Source of the DNA: Thalassolituus sp006212115
Lineage (GTDB): Bacteria; Pseudomonadota; Gammaproteobacteria; Pseudomonadales; Oceanobacteraceae
Length of the DNA: 64,000 bases
Assembly: GCF_040372045.1 (NCBI RefSeq)
Contig: NZ_BAABWH010000009.1
Direction: 5' to 3' (one strand)
Position numbers and translations under genes: made by a program. Shown here one piece after another: positions 1 through 8,839 of the stretch (its first letter is position 1; every line of letters begins with the position of its first letter). Below the pieces are notes generated by a model. That model was not told the DNA's origin. It did not search any database and was given only the letters and a program-made list of their open reading frames with translations.

Positions 1-981
1 AACAAAGTTCAGCTCACCGATGACGGACGCCTGAAGCATTTTCTCAGCACCGAAGGACTGAGCCGCGAGTTACTCACTGAAATTCTGGACACCGCTGACT
101 CGTTTATCAGCACCCAGGAAAGAGCCGTAAAGACGGTCCCTCTGCTACGAGGCAAAACCGTCGTGAACCTCTTTTTCGAGAACAGCACGCGTACCCGCTC
201 AACCTTCGAACTCGCGGCCAAGCGTTTGTCCGCAGACATCCTTAATCTGGATATCGCACGCTCGGCGACGTCTAAGGGCGAAACCCTGATGGATACCCTG
301 TGGAATCTCGAGGCCATGTACAGCGACATGTTCGTCGTACGCCACTCGGATTCCGGTGCCGCGCATTTTATTGCCGAACACGTCACACCCAACGTAGCCA
401 TTATCAATGCCGGTGACGGGCGCCACGCGCACCCGACGCAAGCCATGCTCGACATGCTAACCATACGTCGCCACAAAGAAAGCATTGAAGGTAAGGTAGT
501 GGCCATTGTTGGCGACATTCTGCATTCACGGGTTGCCCGCTGCCAGATTCATGCATTACGTACCTTAGGTGCTGCCGAAGTGCGGGTTATTGGTCCGGGT
601 ACGCTACTACCAGCCGATATCGACAGCCTCGGTGCCGTTCCTTACTACGATATGAAGTCGGGTCTCGCAGACTGCGATGTGGTGATTATGTTGCGCCTGC
701 AAAAGGAACGGATGCAGAACGCACTCCTTCCCTCCGAAGGCGAATTTTTCAAACTCTATGGTCTGACCGAAGAGAAACTGGCCTACGCCAAACCCGATGC
801 CATCGTGATGCACCCGGGGCCGATCAACCGTGGCGTCGAGATCGAATCCGCCGTTGCCGACGGCAGCCACTCCGTCATTCTTAATCAAGTTAGCTACGGC
901 ATCGCGGTTCGCATGGCCGTAATGGCGATGGCCATGAGCGGACAACAGACATTGGCAAACAGCGAGGAGCCAGCACGATGA
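1..981 (+). CDS. pyrB: Aspartate carbamoyltransferase catalytic subunit (5'-truncated by window edge)
   Basis: Cytoplasmic enzyme that condenses carbamoyl phosphate with aspartate in de novo pyrimidine synthesis. The frame is open from base 1, so only a few N-terminal residues are missing; 326 codons are visible. The carbamoyl-phosphate loop STRTR sits in FFENSTRTRSTF near the start, HPTQAMLDML in the middle and HPGPINRGVE near the end, in the family's usual order. An internal GTG at 163 is not the start, because homology continues upstream of it. The stop overlaps the ATG of the next gene (ATGA at 978-981), so the two are translationally coupled. This coupling to a dihydroorotase-like gene is the Pseudomonas-type arrangement, in which the two proteins form a large complex. 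Confidence 0.96.
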   Translation, partial: NKVQLTDDGRLKHFLSTEGLSRELLTEILDTADSFISTQERAVKTVPLLRGKTVVNLFFENSTRTRSTFELAAKRLSADILNLDIARSATSKGETLMDTLWNLEAMYSDMFVVRHSDSGAAHFIAEHVTPNVAIINAGDGRHAHPTQAMLDMLTIRRHKESIEGKVVAIVGDILHSRVARCQIHALRTLGAAEVRVIGPGTLLPADIDSLGAVPYYDMKSGLADCDVVIMLRLQKERMQNALLPSEGEFFKLYGLTEEKLAYAKPDAIVMHPGPINRGVEIESAVADGSHSVILNQVSYGIAVRMAVMAMAMSGQQTLANSEEPAR

Positions 982-2243
982 GATACCTGCACATTGCCAA
1001 TGCGCGTGTTCTGGACCCGGCCACCCAAACTGACTCAGTCACCGATGTGTTTGTTGCGGACGGTCGCATTATCGCACTGGGACACCGCCCATCAGCGGGC
1101 GAGATCGAAACGGAAATCGACGCTTCCGGTCAATGGCTACTACCGGGCCTGATCGACCTCGGTGGTCATCTGCCGGAACCGGGCTACAGCCAGAAAGGCA
1201 GTATTGCCAGCGAAACCGAAGCGGCGGCCAGAGGGGGATTCACCCACATCTGCAGCCTTCCGGACACCAAGCCCGTCGCCGATACATCCGCCGTGGTCAA
1301 GCTGATACTGGAGAAGGCAGCCCGCGCTGGCTTCAGCCGGGTCCTTCCTCTTGGCGCCATGACGCAAGGTCTGGCCGGAGAGCAACTGGCCAGCATGTTC
1401 ACCCTCGCAGAAGCCGGCGCGGTTGCCATGAGCAATGCTCGCCAGCCAATCCGTAATAGTTACGTATTGCGACGCTTAATGGAGTATGCGGCGACCTATG
1501 ATATTCCTCTATTTCTGTGTGCGAACGACCTGAGCCTGTCTGATGGCGGGTGCATGCACGAAGGTCCGGTAGCAACCAGAATGGGCTTGCCGGGCATACC
1601 CGCTACTGCTGAGACCATTGCCCTTGCTCAGATCCTGTTGTTGGTGGAACAGACCGGTGTGCGTGCTCACATCAGTCAGATCAGCTGTCGTCGTAGCATC
1701 AGCATGCTGCAACAAGCGCGTGAAAACGGTCTGCGTGTCACAGCAGATACTCCGCTGGCCAACCTGCTGTATACCCATGATGCCGTTACGGGATACAACA
1801 GTCTCTTTAACGTAGCACCGCCACTGCGCAGTGAGCGTGACCGCGAGGCGTTGTTGGCAGCCGTTCAGGCGGGTGAGCTGGCAATCAGCTCCAACCATCG
1901 CCCACACGAAATCGCCGCCAAAAAAGCACCGTTCTCGGACGCGGAGTCGGGCATGAGTCAATACGATGCCTTCCTGCCTAATGCCATGAGTCTGGTTCAA
2001 CGAGGCGAATTAACGGCCGGGCAGCTAATCCGCGCGCTCACCGCAGTTCCTGCTTCAGTTCTTAATCTGGAGCACGGTCTGCGGGAAGGCGCTGACTTCA
2101 ATGCCGTCCTGTTCGATCCAGAATCTGAACACACTTTAACTGCGACCGACATTGCATCAGGCGGCCGTAACCATCCGCTACTGAATCAGAGCATTCAGGG
2201 CAAAGTCACCCATGTTTTCCTTGAGGGCAGACGCATCCATTGA
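978..2243 (+). CDS. pyrC': Non-catalytic dihydroorotase-like subunit of the aspartate transcarbamoylase complex
   Basis: 421 aa, amidohydrolase fold of the dihydroorotase family, overlapping pyrB by four bases. The zinc-site residues are largely lost. The usual DxHxHxREPG appears as DLGGHLPEPG (residues 60-69), so the first His is Gly and the substrate Arg is Pro. The HISxxS region reads HISQIS, with a Gln where a second metal His is expected. The catalytic Asp of the DHAPH motif is Asn306 (NHRPHE). I infer a structural pseudoenzyme that assembles with PyrB, as known for the PyrC' proteins of Pseudomonas. A separate active dihydroorotase should lie elsewhere in the genome. No frameshift is present, so it is not a decaying gene. 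Confidence 0.88.
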   Translation: MRYLHIANARVLDPATQTDSVTDVFVADGRIIALGHRPSAGEIETEIDASGQWLLPGLIDLGGHLPEPGYSQKGSIASETEAAARGGFTHICSLPDTKPVADTSAVVKLILEKAARAGFSRVLPLGAMTQGLAGEQLASMFTLAEAGAVAMSNARQPIRNSYVLRRLMEYAATYDIPLFLCANDLSLSDGGCMHEGPVATRMGLPGIPATAETIALAQILLLVEQTGVRAHISQISCRRSISMLQQARENGLRVTADTPLANLLYTHDAVTGYNSLFNVAPPLRSERDREALLAAVQAGELAISSNHRPHEIAAKKAPFSDAESGMSQYDAFLPNAMSLVQRGELTAGQLIRALTAVPASVLNLEHGLREGADFNAVLFDPESEHTLTATDIASGGRNHPLLNQSIQGKVTHVFLEGRRIH

Positions 2244-2306
2244 TGCGTAAGCGAATATCGCTGGGCCATCTATACTGAAACAGGTATCCATCCTGTGCAG
2301 TAGACG

Positions 2307-5084
2307 ATGAACCCGGCGACTCCCTCACTTACTACACCGCCCCAGAGTACTCTGGACCAGTGGCGAAAGAACTTTCTCGACCTGAACAGTCAGAAGCTGG
2401 CGTCCGCGCGTGAGCAGTTATCCCCCCGCCAACAAGCCGTGCTGGATGCGCTACCTGTCTTACTGCATTGCAATGGATCACGCCTGCCGGGATACGTTGC
2501 GCCAGATACGCCCTGCGGCATTGTCGGATTCACCCCAACCCTGGAACATCACTCTGCTGTTCATCAATTCGCGCGCGGAGTACAGATCCCCCGAGACCCG
2601 GGCCCTCGCGTGATAGAAGGTATTTACCTGATGGGCAGCCTCGGTAGCATTGCACAAAGCCGCAATAGCGACCTCGACGTCTGGTTGTGCCACGATGAAC
2701 TGCTGACCGACGTCCAGATAGAAGCACTGCAGGAAAAGTGCACCCGTATTGAAAAATGGGCTGATGGACTGGGCACCGAGGTGCACTTCTTTCTGATGAA
2801 CCTACGTGACTTTCGCGATGGTCAGAGTCGCTCAGCCGATGGCGAAGATTGCGGCAGCAGTCAGCACTTACTTCTGCTCGACGAATTTTACCGCAGTGCG
2901 CTATGGGTCGCTGGCAAAATGCCGCGTTGGTGGCTAATCCCGGAGGAGTACGAGTACCGGGCAGACAGCTACTGGGCCGAGCTAACCGCACAACACAAGA
3001 TCGATGTCAGCGACTGGCTGGACGTCGGCAGCCTGCCCACTATTCCGGCCGGAGAGTTTGTTGGCGCGGGCCTGTGGCAATTGAATAAGGGCCTGAGCAA
3101 CCCGTACAAATCATTATTAAAAATACTCCTGAACCGGGAGTACGCTTCCGCCTATCCGACGATTCGCCCACTGGCATGGGATTTTCGTAAACAGGTACAA
3201 CAAGGCGATGCCGACCTGCTGAATACCGACGCGTACCTGTTAATGTTGAAGCGCCTTGAATCGCACCTGAACGACGATGAGGCGGAACTTCGTGAGCTAA
3301 TACGCCGCGCTTTCTACTTCAAGACCGGCGTCTGCCTGACACAGCTCACAGGCAATCAACGACAGCAACGTCGTGTGCAGGCTCTTGAAGCACAGATTAA
3401 CGAGTGGGGCTGGACTTATACCCACCTCGACGAGCTGGACCGACGCCAAAGCTGGCCTGCTCGAAAAGTCATGAACGAGCGAAATGCACTGGTCACACAG
3501 ATGCTGAATGGATATCGCGCACTTGCGGGCTTTTCCGAGCAGCACGCCGAATCACTGCACATCAAAGAGCAGGATCTGCGTGTGCTGGGCAACCAGTTGT
3601 TTGCCGCCTTCCGTGCGGAGCCCGGCAAAATCATCGACATCAACCCACATATCCGCAGTGATATGGAAGAGGAAAAGCTGACCCTCAATCTGAGAGAGGG
3701 CATCTGGCAGCTTATTCCGGGTAACTGGAAACCCGGAGACGAATCTGGCGTACTGATGCAGACGCCATCACTGATTGAGACCCTACTCTTTGCCCGTCGC
3801 AATGGCCTGCTGACCTCTCATTCTCAGGTTGCCCTGTACCCAACACACAATCCTGTCACTCAATACGAACTGCGGTCGCTGCTTCAGGACATCATGGACA
3901 TCCCGATGCCGACCAAAAAGCACTGCAACTTCGATCAGGATCAGCAGCCCGTTCGCTGGCATTTATTCGTTAACCCCGGGGTCAATCCTCAGCAGTCGCT
4001 GTCACGGCGAGGCATGCAAAAAATCAGCAATCGTGACGATGCGCTGGGGTTCAGCTCCGCACGTGAAAACCTGGTGCAGTCTATTGAACTGTTAACCATC
4101 TCGAACTGGGGAGAGTGGCAAGTCAGTTACTACGCTGGCGATGCGACGGTGCATGATGCATTACTGCAGATACTCAATCATCGCAGCCACGTAACCGCTA
4201 AGGGCTGGCCAGAGTGGCACATTCACTGCCACTGCCAGGTACGCTCGGTGGCCATTCAGAAGCGCCTTGAAGAGTTACTGAACGACCTGATGACGCATCT
4301 TTCGCTAGCGAAACCCGCGCCATACTTGCTGCAGACAGGCGAAACCTTCCACCTGTTAGAGTACCGACGCAAGCAGGTGGTGAGTCATCACGCAGAAAGC
4401 CTGGCCGCTCTGATTCAACTACTGGCTCGTCCGCGCCCCCGTTTCCGGCGTTGGCAACTGGACCAACATGCGCTACCAAGCAGTCCCCTTCGTTTAATTC
4501 TCGAACAAGGGCAAGGCGACGAGTGGCATGTGTGGTACTGGCGCCAGAAAGAAAAGATTTTCCTATACGTCATGGATCAGTGTGGATCGTTGCATTATCA
4601 GGAGCAACGCGGCAGCGATATTCGCTCAACACTGGTTCCTGTGCTGAGGGTACTCCGCGTTCTCAATCAACGCTGGGCGACTGATCAGGATCAGACTCCC
4701 TGGTCTATTCGGTTGAGCGAACTCATCATGGACCCGGAAACACTCGCCTTCAGCGCTGAAGGTCGCCGAATACCTGAAGAAGCGCATCAGAATGCCGCAA
4801 TTCATGTCAGCGCCGTCACCGCACCGGATACCCCGATGATCTTCCACGTACAGGACACATGCCTGTCGCAGAAAGAATCCGGAAACCACCTGATTCGGGA
4901 CGTACGCAATCAGGTATTGCAGGCGCGAGCGAACAGCCACCAGCAACCGATCTGGTTAAGTGATATTGTCATTCGCGATAACTACCACCTGACCCGCCAC
5001 CTACAACTGCGCCAGCGCATCGAGCACCTGCTGAACCAGAGGAGCAAAGTGCAGAACGCGGCCGCCACCATTGGCCGCGCCTGA
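2307..5084 (+). CDS. cyaA: Class I adenylate cyclase
   Basis: 925 aa, slightly longer than the E. coli enzyme. It makes cAMP from ATP for the CRP/Vfr type of regulation and is a soluble cytoplasmic protein. The nucleotidyltransferase-like catalytic motif GSLGSIAQSRNSDLDVW is at about residues 109-125, with the paired acidic residues (DLD) that bind metal. The remainder is the long class I regulatory region. The start is the ATG 63 bp after the pyrC' stop; its ribosome binding site is poor, which is common for cyaA. A TATACT box lies 36 bp upstream of the start. The next gene encodes LptM, matching the cyaA/lptM/lysA neighbourhood of many gammaproteobacteria. Confidence 0.95.
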   Translation: MNPATPSLTTPPQSTLDQWRKNFLDLNSQKLASAREQLSPRQQAVLDALPVLLHCNGSRLPGYVAPDTPCGIVGFTPTLEHHSAVHQFARGVQIPRDPGPRVIEGIYLMGSLGSIAQSRNSDLDVWLCHDELLTDVQIEALQEKCTRIEKWADGLGTEVHFFLMNLRDFRDGQSRSADGEDCGSSQHLLLLDEFYRSALWVAGKMPRWWLIPEEYEYRADSYWAELTAQHKIDVSDWLDVGSLPTIPAGEFVGAGLWQLNKGLSNPYKSLLKILLNREYASAYPTIRPLAWDFRKQVQQGDADLLNTDAYLLMLKRLESHLNDDEAELRELIRRAFYFKTGVCLTQLTGNQRQQRRVQALEAQINEWGWTYTHLDELDRRQSWPARKVMNERNALVTQMLNGYRALAGFSEQHAESLHIKEQDLRVLGNQLFAAFRAEPGKIIDINPHIRSDMEEEKLTLNLREGIWQLIPGNWKPGDESGVLMQTPSLIETLLFARRNGLLTSHSQVALYPTHNPVTQYELRSLLQDIMDIPMPTKKHCNFDQDQQPVRWHLFVNPGVNPQQSLSRRGMQKISNRDDALGFSSARENLVQSIELLTISNWGEWQVSYYAGDATVHDALLQILNHRSHVTAKGWPEWHIHCHCQVRSVAIQKRLEELLNDLMTHLSLAKPAPYLLQTGETFHLLEYRRKQVVSHHAESLAALIQLLARPRPRFRRWQLDQHALPSSPLRLILEQGQGDEWHVWYWRQKEKIFLYVMDQCGSLHYQEQRGSDIRSTLVPVLRVLRVLNQRWATDQDQTPWSIRLSELIMDPETLAFSAEGRRIPEEAHQNAAIHVSAVTAPDTPMIFHVQDTCLSQKESGNHLIRDVRNQVLQARANSHQQPIWLSDIVIRDNYHLTRHLQLRQRIEHLLNQRSKVQNAAATIGRA

Positions 5085-5140
5085 GCGCAGACATCGCCCG
5101 GGCCCTATCGTATACTGTCGCCCATCATTGGGAGACCACC

Positions 5141-5278
5141 ATGCAACGCGTAGCCACGACAACCTATATCCGACTCATTCTGGTTCTTTTACTGGCTGGT
5201 TTCGGCAGCACGGCGTGCGGTCAGAAAGGTCCGTTGTATCTTCCACAACCTGAACAAGAACAAAATCAAGAGCAGTAA
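5141..5278 (+). CDS. lptM: LptM/YifL-family small lipoprotein
   Basis: 45 aa. A basic N-terminus and a hydrophobic stretch lead to a lipobox-like STAC with Cys26 as the lipidated residue, followed directly by GQKGPLYLPQP, the CGxKGPLY signature of LptM. The family's E. coli member binds the LptD/LptE lipopolysaccharide translocon and helps its oxidative maturation. The tail is short and Gln/Glu-rich. The start ATG follows GGGAGA, and a TATACT box is at 5111-5116. It lies four bases upstream of lysA, the usual neighbour. The Ser at position -3 of the lipobox is unusual, but the conserved downstream motif makes the call firm. Confidence 0.88.
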   Translation: MQRVATTTYIRLILVLLLAGFGSTACGQKGPLYLPQPEQEQNQEQ

Positions 5279-5282
5279 GCCC

Positions 5283-6533
5283 ATGTCCGCATTTACTTAC
5301 CAAAACGGCAGCCTGCATGCCGAAAATGTCTCACTCGCCGATCTCGCCAAAGAACATGGCACACCGCTTTACGTGTATTCACGCGGTGCGTTCGAACAGG
5401 CGTATCTGGCTTATACCGAGGCGCTGGGCGACTGGCCGCATCTGGTGTGCTTCGCGGTAAAAACAAATTCTAATCTGGGTGTGCTGAACGCACTGGCGCG
5501 ACTGAACGCCGGCTTTGATATCGTCAGCATCGGCGAACTGGAACGAGTTATTGCCGCGGGTGGTAATCCAGCGAATGTCGTGTTCTCAGGCGTTGGTAAA
5601 CAGGCGCATGAAATGCAACGCGCGCTCGAAGTGGGCGTTCACTGCTTCAATGTCGAATCTGAAGCCGAACTGGAACGTCTCAGCGCCGTTGCGACGGAAC
5701 TGGGCAAAACTGCACCGGTATCTCTACGCGTGAATCCAGACGTTGACGCTCAGACGCACCCGTACATTTCGACGGGCCTGAAAGACAACAAATTTGGCAT
5801 CGACATCAATGATGCCGTCCGCGTTTACGAGAAAGCAGCCAGCCTGCCGGGACTGGAAGTGAAAGGCGTCGATTGTCATATTGGTAGCCAATTGACCGAG
5901 ATCTCACCTTTCCTTGATGCTCTTGATCGTGTCCTTGCATTGGTGGATGAACTCAGTGGCCGCGGTATCACCATCGAACACCTCGATCTTGGTGGCGGCC
6001 TCGGCGTGCGCTACCAGGATGAACAACCCGCTACTCCCGCTGAGTACATTGCGGCCGTGAAAGAGCGACTGGGTGACCGCACGTTCAAACTGATCTTCGA
6101 ACCTGGTCGTTCGATCGCGGCCAATGCGGGCGTGTTCCTGACACAAGTCGAATTCCTGAAACTTCACGAGCACAAGAATTTTGCCATCATCGATGGCGCG
6201 ATGAACGATCTGATCCGTCCGGCACTCTACAGCGCATGGCAGGCTATCGTCCCTGTGGCTGAGACTTCCGCAGAACCTGAACGTACTTACGATCTCGTTG
6301 GCCCTGTGTGCGAAACGGGCGATTTTCTGGGTAAAGATCGTGCGTTAAGCATCGCCGCCGGCGATTTGCTCGCAGTTATGTCAGCAGGCGCTTACGGCTT
6401 TGTAATGGCGTCTAACTACAACAGCCGTGGCCGTGCAGCGGAAATCATGGTGGACGGTGATCAGTCGTTTGTGGTTCGTGAACGTGAGACCGTCGAGTCA
6501 TTGTTCGCCGGCGAAGCGTGTCTGCCTGATTAA
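5283..6533 (+). CDS. lysA: Diaminopimelate decarboxylase
   Basis: 416 aa PLP enzyme of fold type III that decarboxylates meso-diaminopimelate to L-lysine in the cytoplasm. The PLP lysine is in FAVKTNSN (about residue 60), followed by HIGSQL, the glycine loop GGGLGV, EPGRSIAANAG, and CETGDFLG, where the Cys contributes to the active site across the dimer. Length is normal. It starts four bases after lptM and is followed by dapF, so one operon carries the last two steps of lysine and diaminopimelate synthesis. A perfect hairpin follows the stop at 6539-6560. Confidence 0.97.
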   Translation: MSAFTYQNGSLHAENVSLADLAKEHGTPLYVYSRGAFEQAYLAYTEALGDWPHLVCFAVKTNSNLGVLNALARLNAGFDIVSIGELERVIAAGGNPANVVFSGVGKQAHEMQRALEVGVHCFNVESEAELERLSAVATELGKTAPVSLRVNPDVDAQTHPYISTGLKDNKFGIDINDAVRVYEKAASLPGLEVKGVDCHIGSQLTEISPFLDALDRVLALVDELSGRGITIEHLDLGGGLGVRYQDEQPATPAEYIAAVKERLGDRTFKLIFEPGRSIAANAGVFLTQVEFLKLHEHKNFAIIDGAMNDLIRPALYSAWQAIVPVAETSAEPERTYDLVGPVCETGDFLGKDRALSIAAGDLLAVMSAGAYGFVMASNYNSRGRAAEIMVDGDQSFVVRERETVESLFAGEACLPD

Positions 6534-6538
6534 TCGAC

Positions 6539-6560
6539 AAGCCAGACAACCATCTGGCTT
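6539..6560 (+). terminator. Hairpin between lysA and dapF
   Basis: A perfect 8-bp inverted repeat, AAGCCAGA / TCTGGCTT, with a 6-nt loop. It begins three bases after the lysA stop. No run of T follows, so it is a weak terminator at best. It could stabilise the lysA mRNA end or modulate expression of dapF, whose start codon is 31 bases downstream. Confidence 0.45.
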
Positions 6561-6564
6561 AAGT

Positions 6565-6603
6565 ATGTGGTTTAAAGATGTGGTTTAAAGATGTGGCTTA
6601 AAT
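6565..6603 (+). repeat. Three tandem 13-bp copies, each carrying a start codon, at the dapF 5' end
   Basis: Units at 6565-6577 and 6578-6590 are identical (ATGTGGTTTAAAG). The third, 6591-6603, differs slightly and is the true start of dapF. Because 13 is not a multiple of three, the first two ATGs open seven-residue frames (MWFKDVV and MWFKDVA) that stop inside the next unit or units. This looks like a local duplication of the dapF start; it may produce tiny upstream ORFs. Confidence 0.9.
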
Positions 6604-7421
6604 TCAGCAAAATGCATGGCATCGGTAACGACTTCGTCGTCGTTGATCTGGTGACCCAGCACGCCAATATCCGTCCTGAGCGAGTCGCTGAACTGGCTGA
6701 CCGGAATTTTGGCATTGGTTTCGATCAATTACTGGTTGTCGAGAAACCCACTCGGCCCGATGTCGACTTTCAATACCGGATTTTTAACGCTGACGGCAGC
6801 GAGGTCGAAAACTGTGGCAACGGAGCACGTTGTTTCGCCCGTTTTGTGTACGACCAGAATCTGACCGGCAAGCGCGATATCCGTGTAGAGACCGCCAGTG
6901 GCATTATGGAACTGCACCTGACCGACGACCATCAGGTCACTGTCGATATGGGCAAGCCGGAACTGACGCCAGCGCATATTCCGTTTGAGGCGAATGCCTT
7001 CGCTACGGAATACACCATTGATGTACCAGAAGTAGGCATTATCAATCTTGGTGCCGTCTCCATGGGAAATCCGCATGCCGTTATCCGGGTCGACGATGTC
7101 GATACCGCGCCGGTTGAGAGCTGGGGGCCCGCGGTGGAATCCTGTGCCGCTTTTCCGAATAAAGTGAATGTCGGCTTTATGCAGATCGTCAGCCCACACC
7201 ATATTCGCCTGCGTGTGTTTGAACGCGGCTCAGGCGAGACACTGGCATGCGGTACTGGTGCTTGCGCCGCTGTGGTATCTGGCCAGTTACGCGGCTGGCT
7301 GAGCCAGGGCGTCAAAGTCAGCCTTCCCGGTGGAGAATTGATGATTGATTGGGATGGTGAAGGTGCAGTAAAAATGACTGGCCCGGCCGAGCGGGTATTC
7401 GAAGGTAAAGTAAATCTCTGA
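6591..7421 (+). CDS. dapF: Diaminopimelate epimerase
   Basis: 276 aa. It interconverts LL- and meso-diaminopimelate for lysine and peptidoglycan synthesis. The two catalytic cysteines are visible in ENCGNGARC (about residue 73) and ACGTGAC (about residue 219). The N-terminus KFSKMHGIGNDF is the conserved family start, so the third ATG of the 13-bp repeat is the correct start codon. No clear Shine-Dalgarno is present because the repeat occupies that position. It lies between lysA and a DUF484 gene, as in Pseudomonas. Confidence 0.97.
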   Translation: MWLKFSKMHGIGNDFVVVDLVTQHANIRPERVAELADRNFGIGFDQLLVVEKPTRPDVDFQYRIFNADGSEVENCGNGARCFARFVYDQNLTGKRDIRVETASGIMELHLTDDHQVTVDMGKPELTPAHIPFEANAFATEYTIDVPEVGIINLGAVSMGNPHAVIRVDDVDTAPVESWGPAVESCAAFPNKVNVGFMQIVSPHHIRLRVFERGSGETLACGTGACAAVVSGQLRGWLSQGVKVSLPGGELMIDWDGEGAVKMTGPAERVFEGKVNL

Positions 7422-7452
7422 TTGGCAATAGCCCAGTAAGGAACAGACTAAC

Positions 7453-8124
7453 ATGAGCCAGACCCCGCGCCTGACCGAGGCAGACGTAATCGCCTACCTC
7501 GAAGATCATCGGGAATTTTTTATTGGCAAGGACGAGCTGCTTGCGGGCATGCGTATTCCTCACAACAGTGGACCCGCGACCAGTCTGGTTGAACGTCAGC
7601 TGGCGGTACACCGGGAACGCAATGTAGAGCTACGCCAACGCTTATCGGACCTACTGGAGAATGCACGTCGCAACGACCAGTTGTTCGAAAAGAGTAAGCG
7701 TCTCGTCCTGGCTCTTGTTGAAGCCACGACCTGGGTAGACGTTCAGGCAGCACTGGATGATTCATTGCGTAATCACTTTTCGGTCGACGCCTGGTCCATG
7801 CTGCACTTCACCGAACGTCAGCTGGAGCCACCTCTGATCGCAATACACAGTGCAGAAGTTCAGCGCTCGGTGCACCGCTTATTCAAGGGGCACAGAGCCA
7901 TCTGCGGCCAACTTCCTGAAAACGACATCGCGCAGTTGCTGGGTGTGCAGGATACGCCGTGCCGTTCTGTTGCCGCGGCTCACATACGCGGCAAAGACAA
8001 TCTGGGTATCCTGACCGTCGCCAGCGAAGACCCGGGCTACTATCGTAGCTCTGTCGACACGCTGTTCCTTGATTTTATTGCTGATGTTCTGGCCCTGCGT
8101 CTGCCACAGATTCCGGTGAGTTGA
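7453..8124 (+). CDS. DUF484 family protein (GAF-like)
   Basis: 223 aa cytoplasmic protein. The N-terminal part (AYLEDHREFFIGKDELLAGMRIPHNSG) is the helical DUF484 head, followed by a charged heptad-like segment (VERQLAVHRERNVELRQRL) and a GAF-like C-terminal domain. Its function is unknown. In related genomes it sits between dapF and the recombinase gene xerC. Here the next gene starts one base after its stop, without xerC. The start ATG follows AAGGAA about ten bases upstream. Confidence 0.9.
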   Translation: MSQTPRLTEADVIAYLEDHREFFIGKDELLAGMRIPHNSGPATSLVERQLAVHRERNVELRQRLSDLLENARRNDQLFEKSKRLVLALVEATTWVDVQAALDDSLRNHFSVDAWSMLHFTERQLEPPLIAIHSAEVQRSVHRLFKGHRAICGQLPENDIAQLLGVQDTPCRSVAAAHIRGKDNLGILTVASEDPGYYRSSVDTLFLDFIADVLALRLPQIPVS

Positions 8125-8125
8125 A

Positions 8126-8839
8126 TTGGCTGTACGTCTGCTGACCTTCGACCTCGACCATACTCTCTGGGATCCGACAGACGCATTAATCGCGGCTGAA
8201 CGTGGGATGTTTGACTGGATCAAAACGCACTCCCCGGTCACCGCAGACTTTTATCCACCAGAAAAATTTCATGCCTACAAGAAAGATCTGGCTGCTGCAT
8301 ATCCTGATATGACAGGCCGGGTTTCCGAGTTCCGCTATGAATTGTTACGGCGGATTTTTTTACAGTCGGGGCACAGCTCAGAACAAGCCCGCAGTATGGC
8401 GAAAGCGGCGTTTGATGCCTTTTATCAAGCCCGCAGCACAGGGCTTGAATTATTCCCGAATGTCGCTGACGTCATGACCGAGTTACGAAAACAGTATCAG
8501 GTTATTGCGATTACCAACGGCAACGCGGACTTGTCCATCGCCGGTCACAGCCATCTGTTTGATCATCATCTGAAAGCCGATGACTACGACGCCAAACCCG
8601 CTCCCGATATGTTTCATGCCGCCCTTGAGATCGCGGGCGTAAGTGCTGAGCAAGCCTTGCATGTAGGAGATCACCCGGAGCAAGACGTCGCTGCCGCACA
8701 AGAGCTGGGCATTAAAGGAATCTGGTTTAACGATAAGAAGGTCGATTGGCCGCTCAGTGACGTAACGCCCAATGCGGAGTTTAGTCACTGGTCGCAACTG
8801 GTTCCAACGATATCGGCTCTGGCAGATACGTCATCGTAA
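8126..8839 (+). CDS. yigB: HAD-superfamily hydrolase, YigB type
   Basis: 237 aa. The three HAD motifs are in order: DLDHTLWD (nucleophile Asp near residue 9), ITNG for motif II, and HVGDHPEQD for the acidic metal site. The E. coli relative dephosphorylates FMN and other small phosphates. It begins with TTG one base after the DUF484 stop, so the two are co-translated. Its 3' end overlaps the convergent DUF3047-like gene by 59 bp. The neighbourhood matches the dapF-DUF484-xerC-yigB cluster minus xerC. Confidence 0.88.
   Translation: MAVRLLTFDLDHTLWDPTDALIAAERGMFDWIKTHSPVTADFYPPEKFHAYKKDLAAAYPDMTGRVSEFRYELLRRIFLQSGHSSEQARSMAKAAFDAFYQARSTGLELFPNVADVMTELRKQYQVIAITNGNADLSIAGHSHLFDHHLKADDYDAKPAPDMFHAALEIAGVSAEQALHVGDHPEQDVAAAQELGIKGIWFNDKKVDWPLSDVTPNAEFSHWSQLVPTISALADTSS

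Noticed and set aside
163..981. GTG at 163 as the start of pyrB
   Set aside because: Homology continues upstream to the window edge; the gene is cut by the window, not by a late start.
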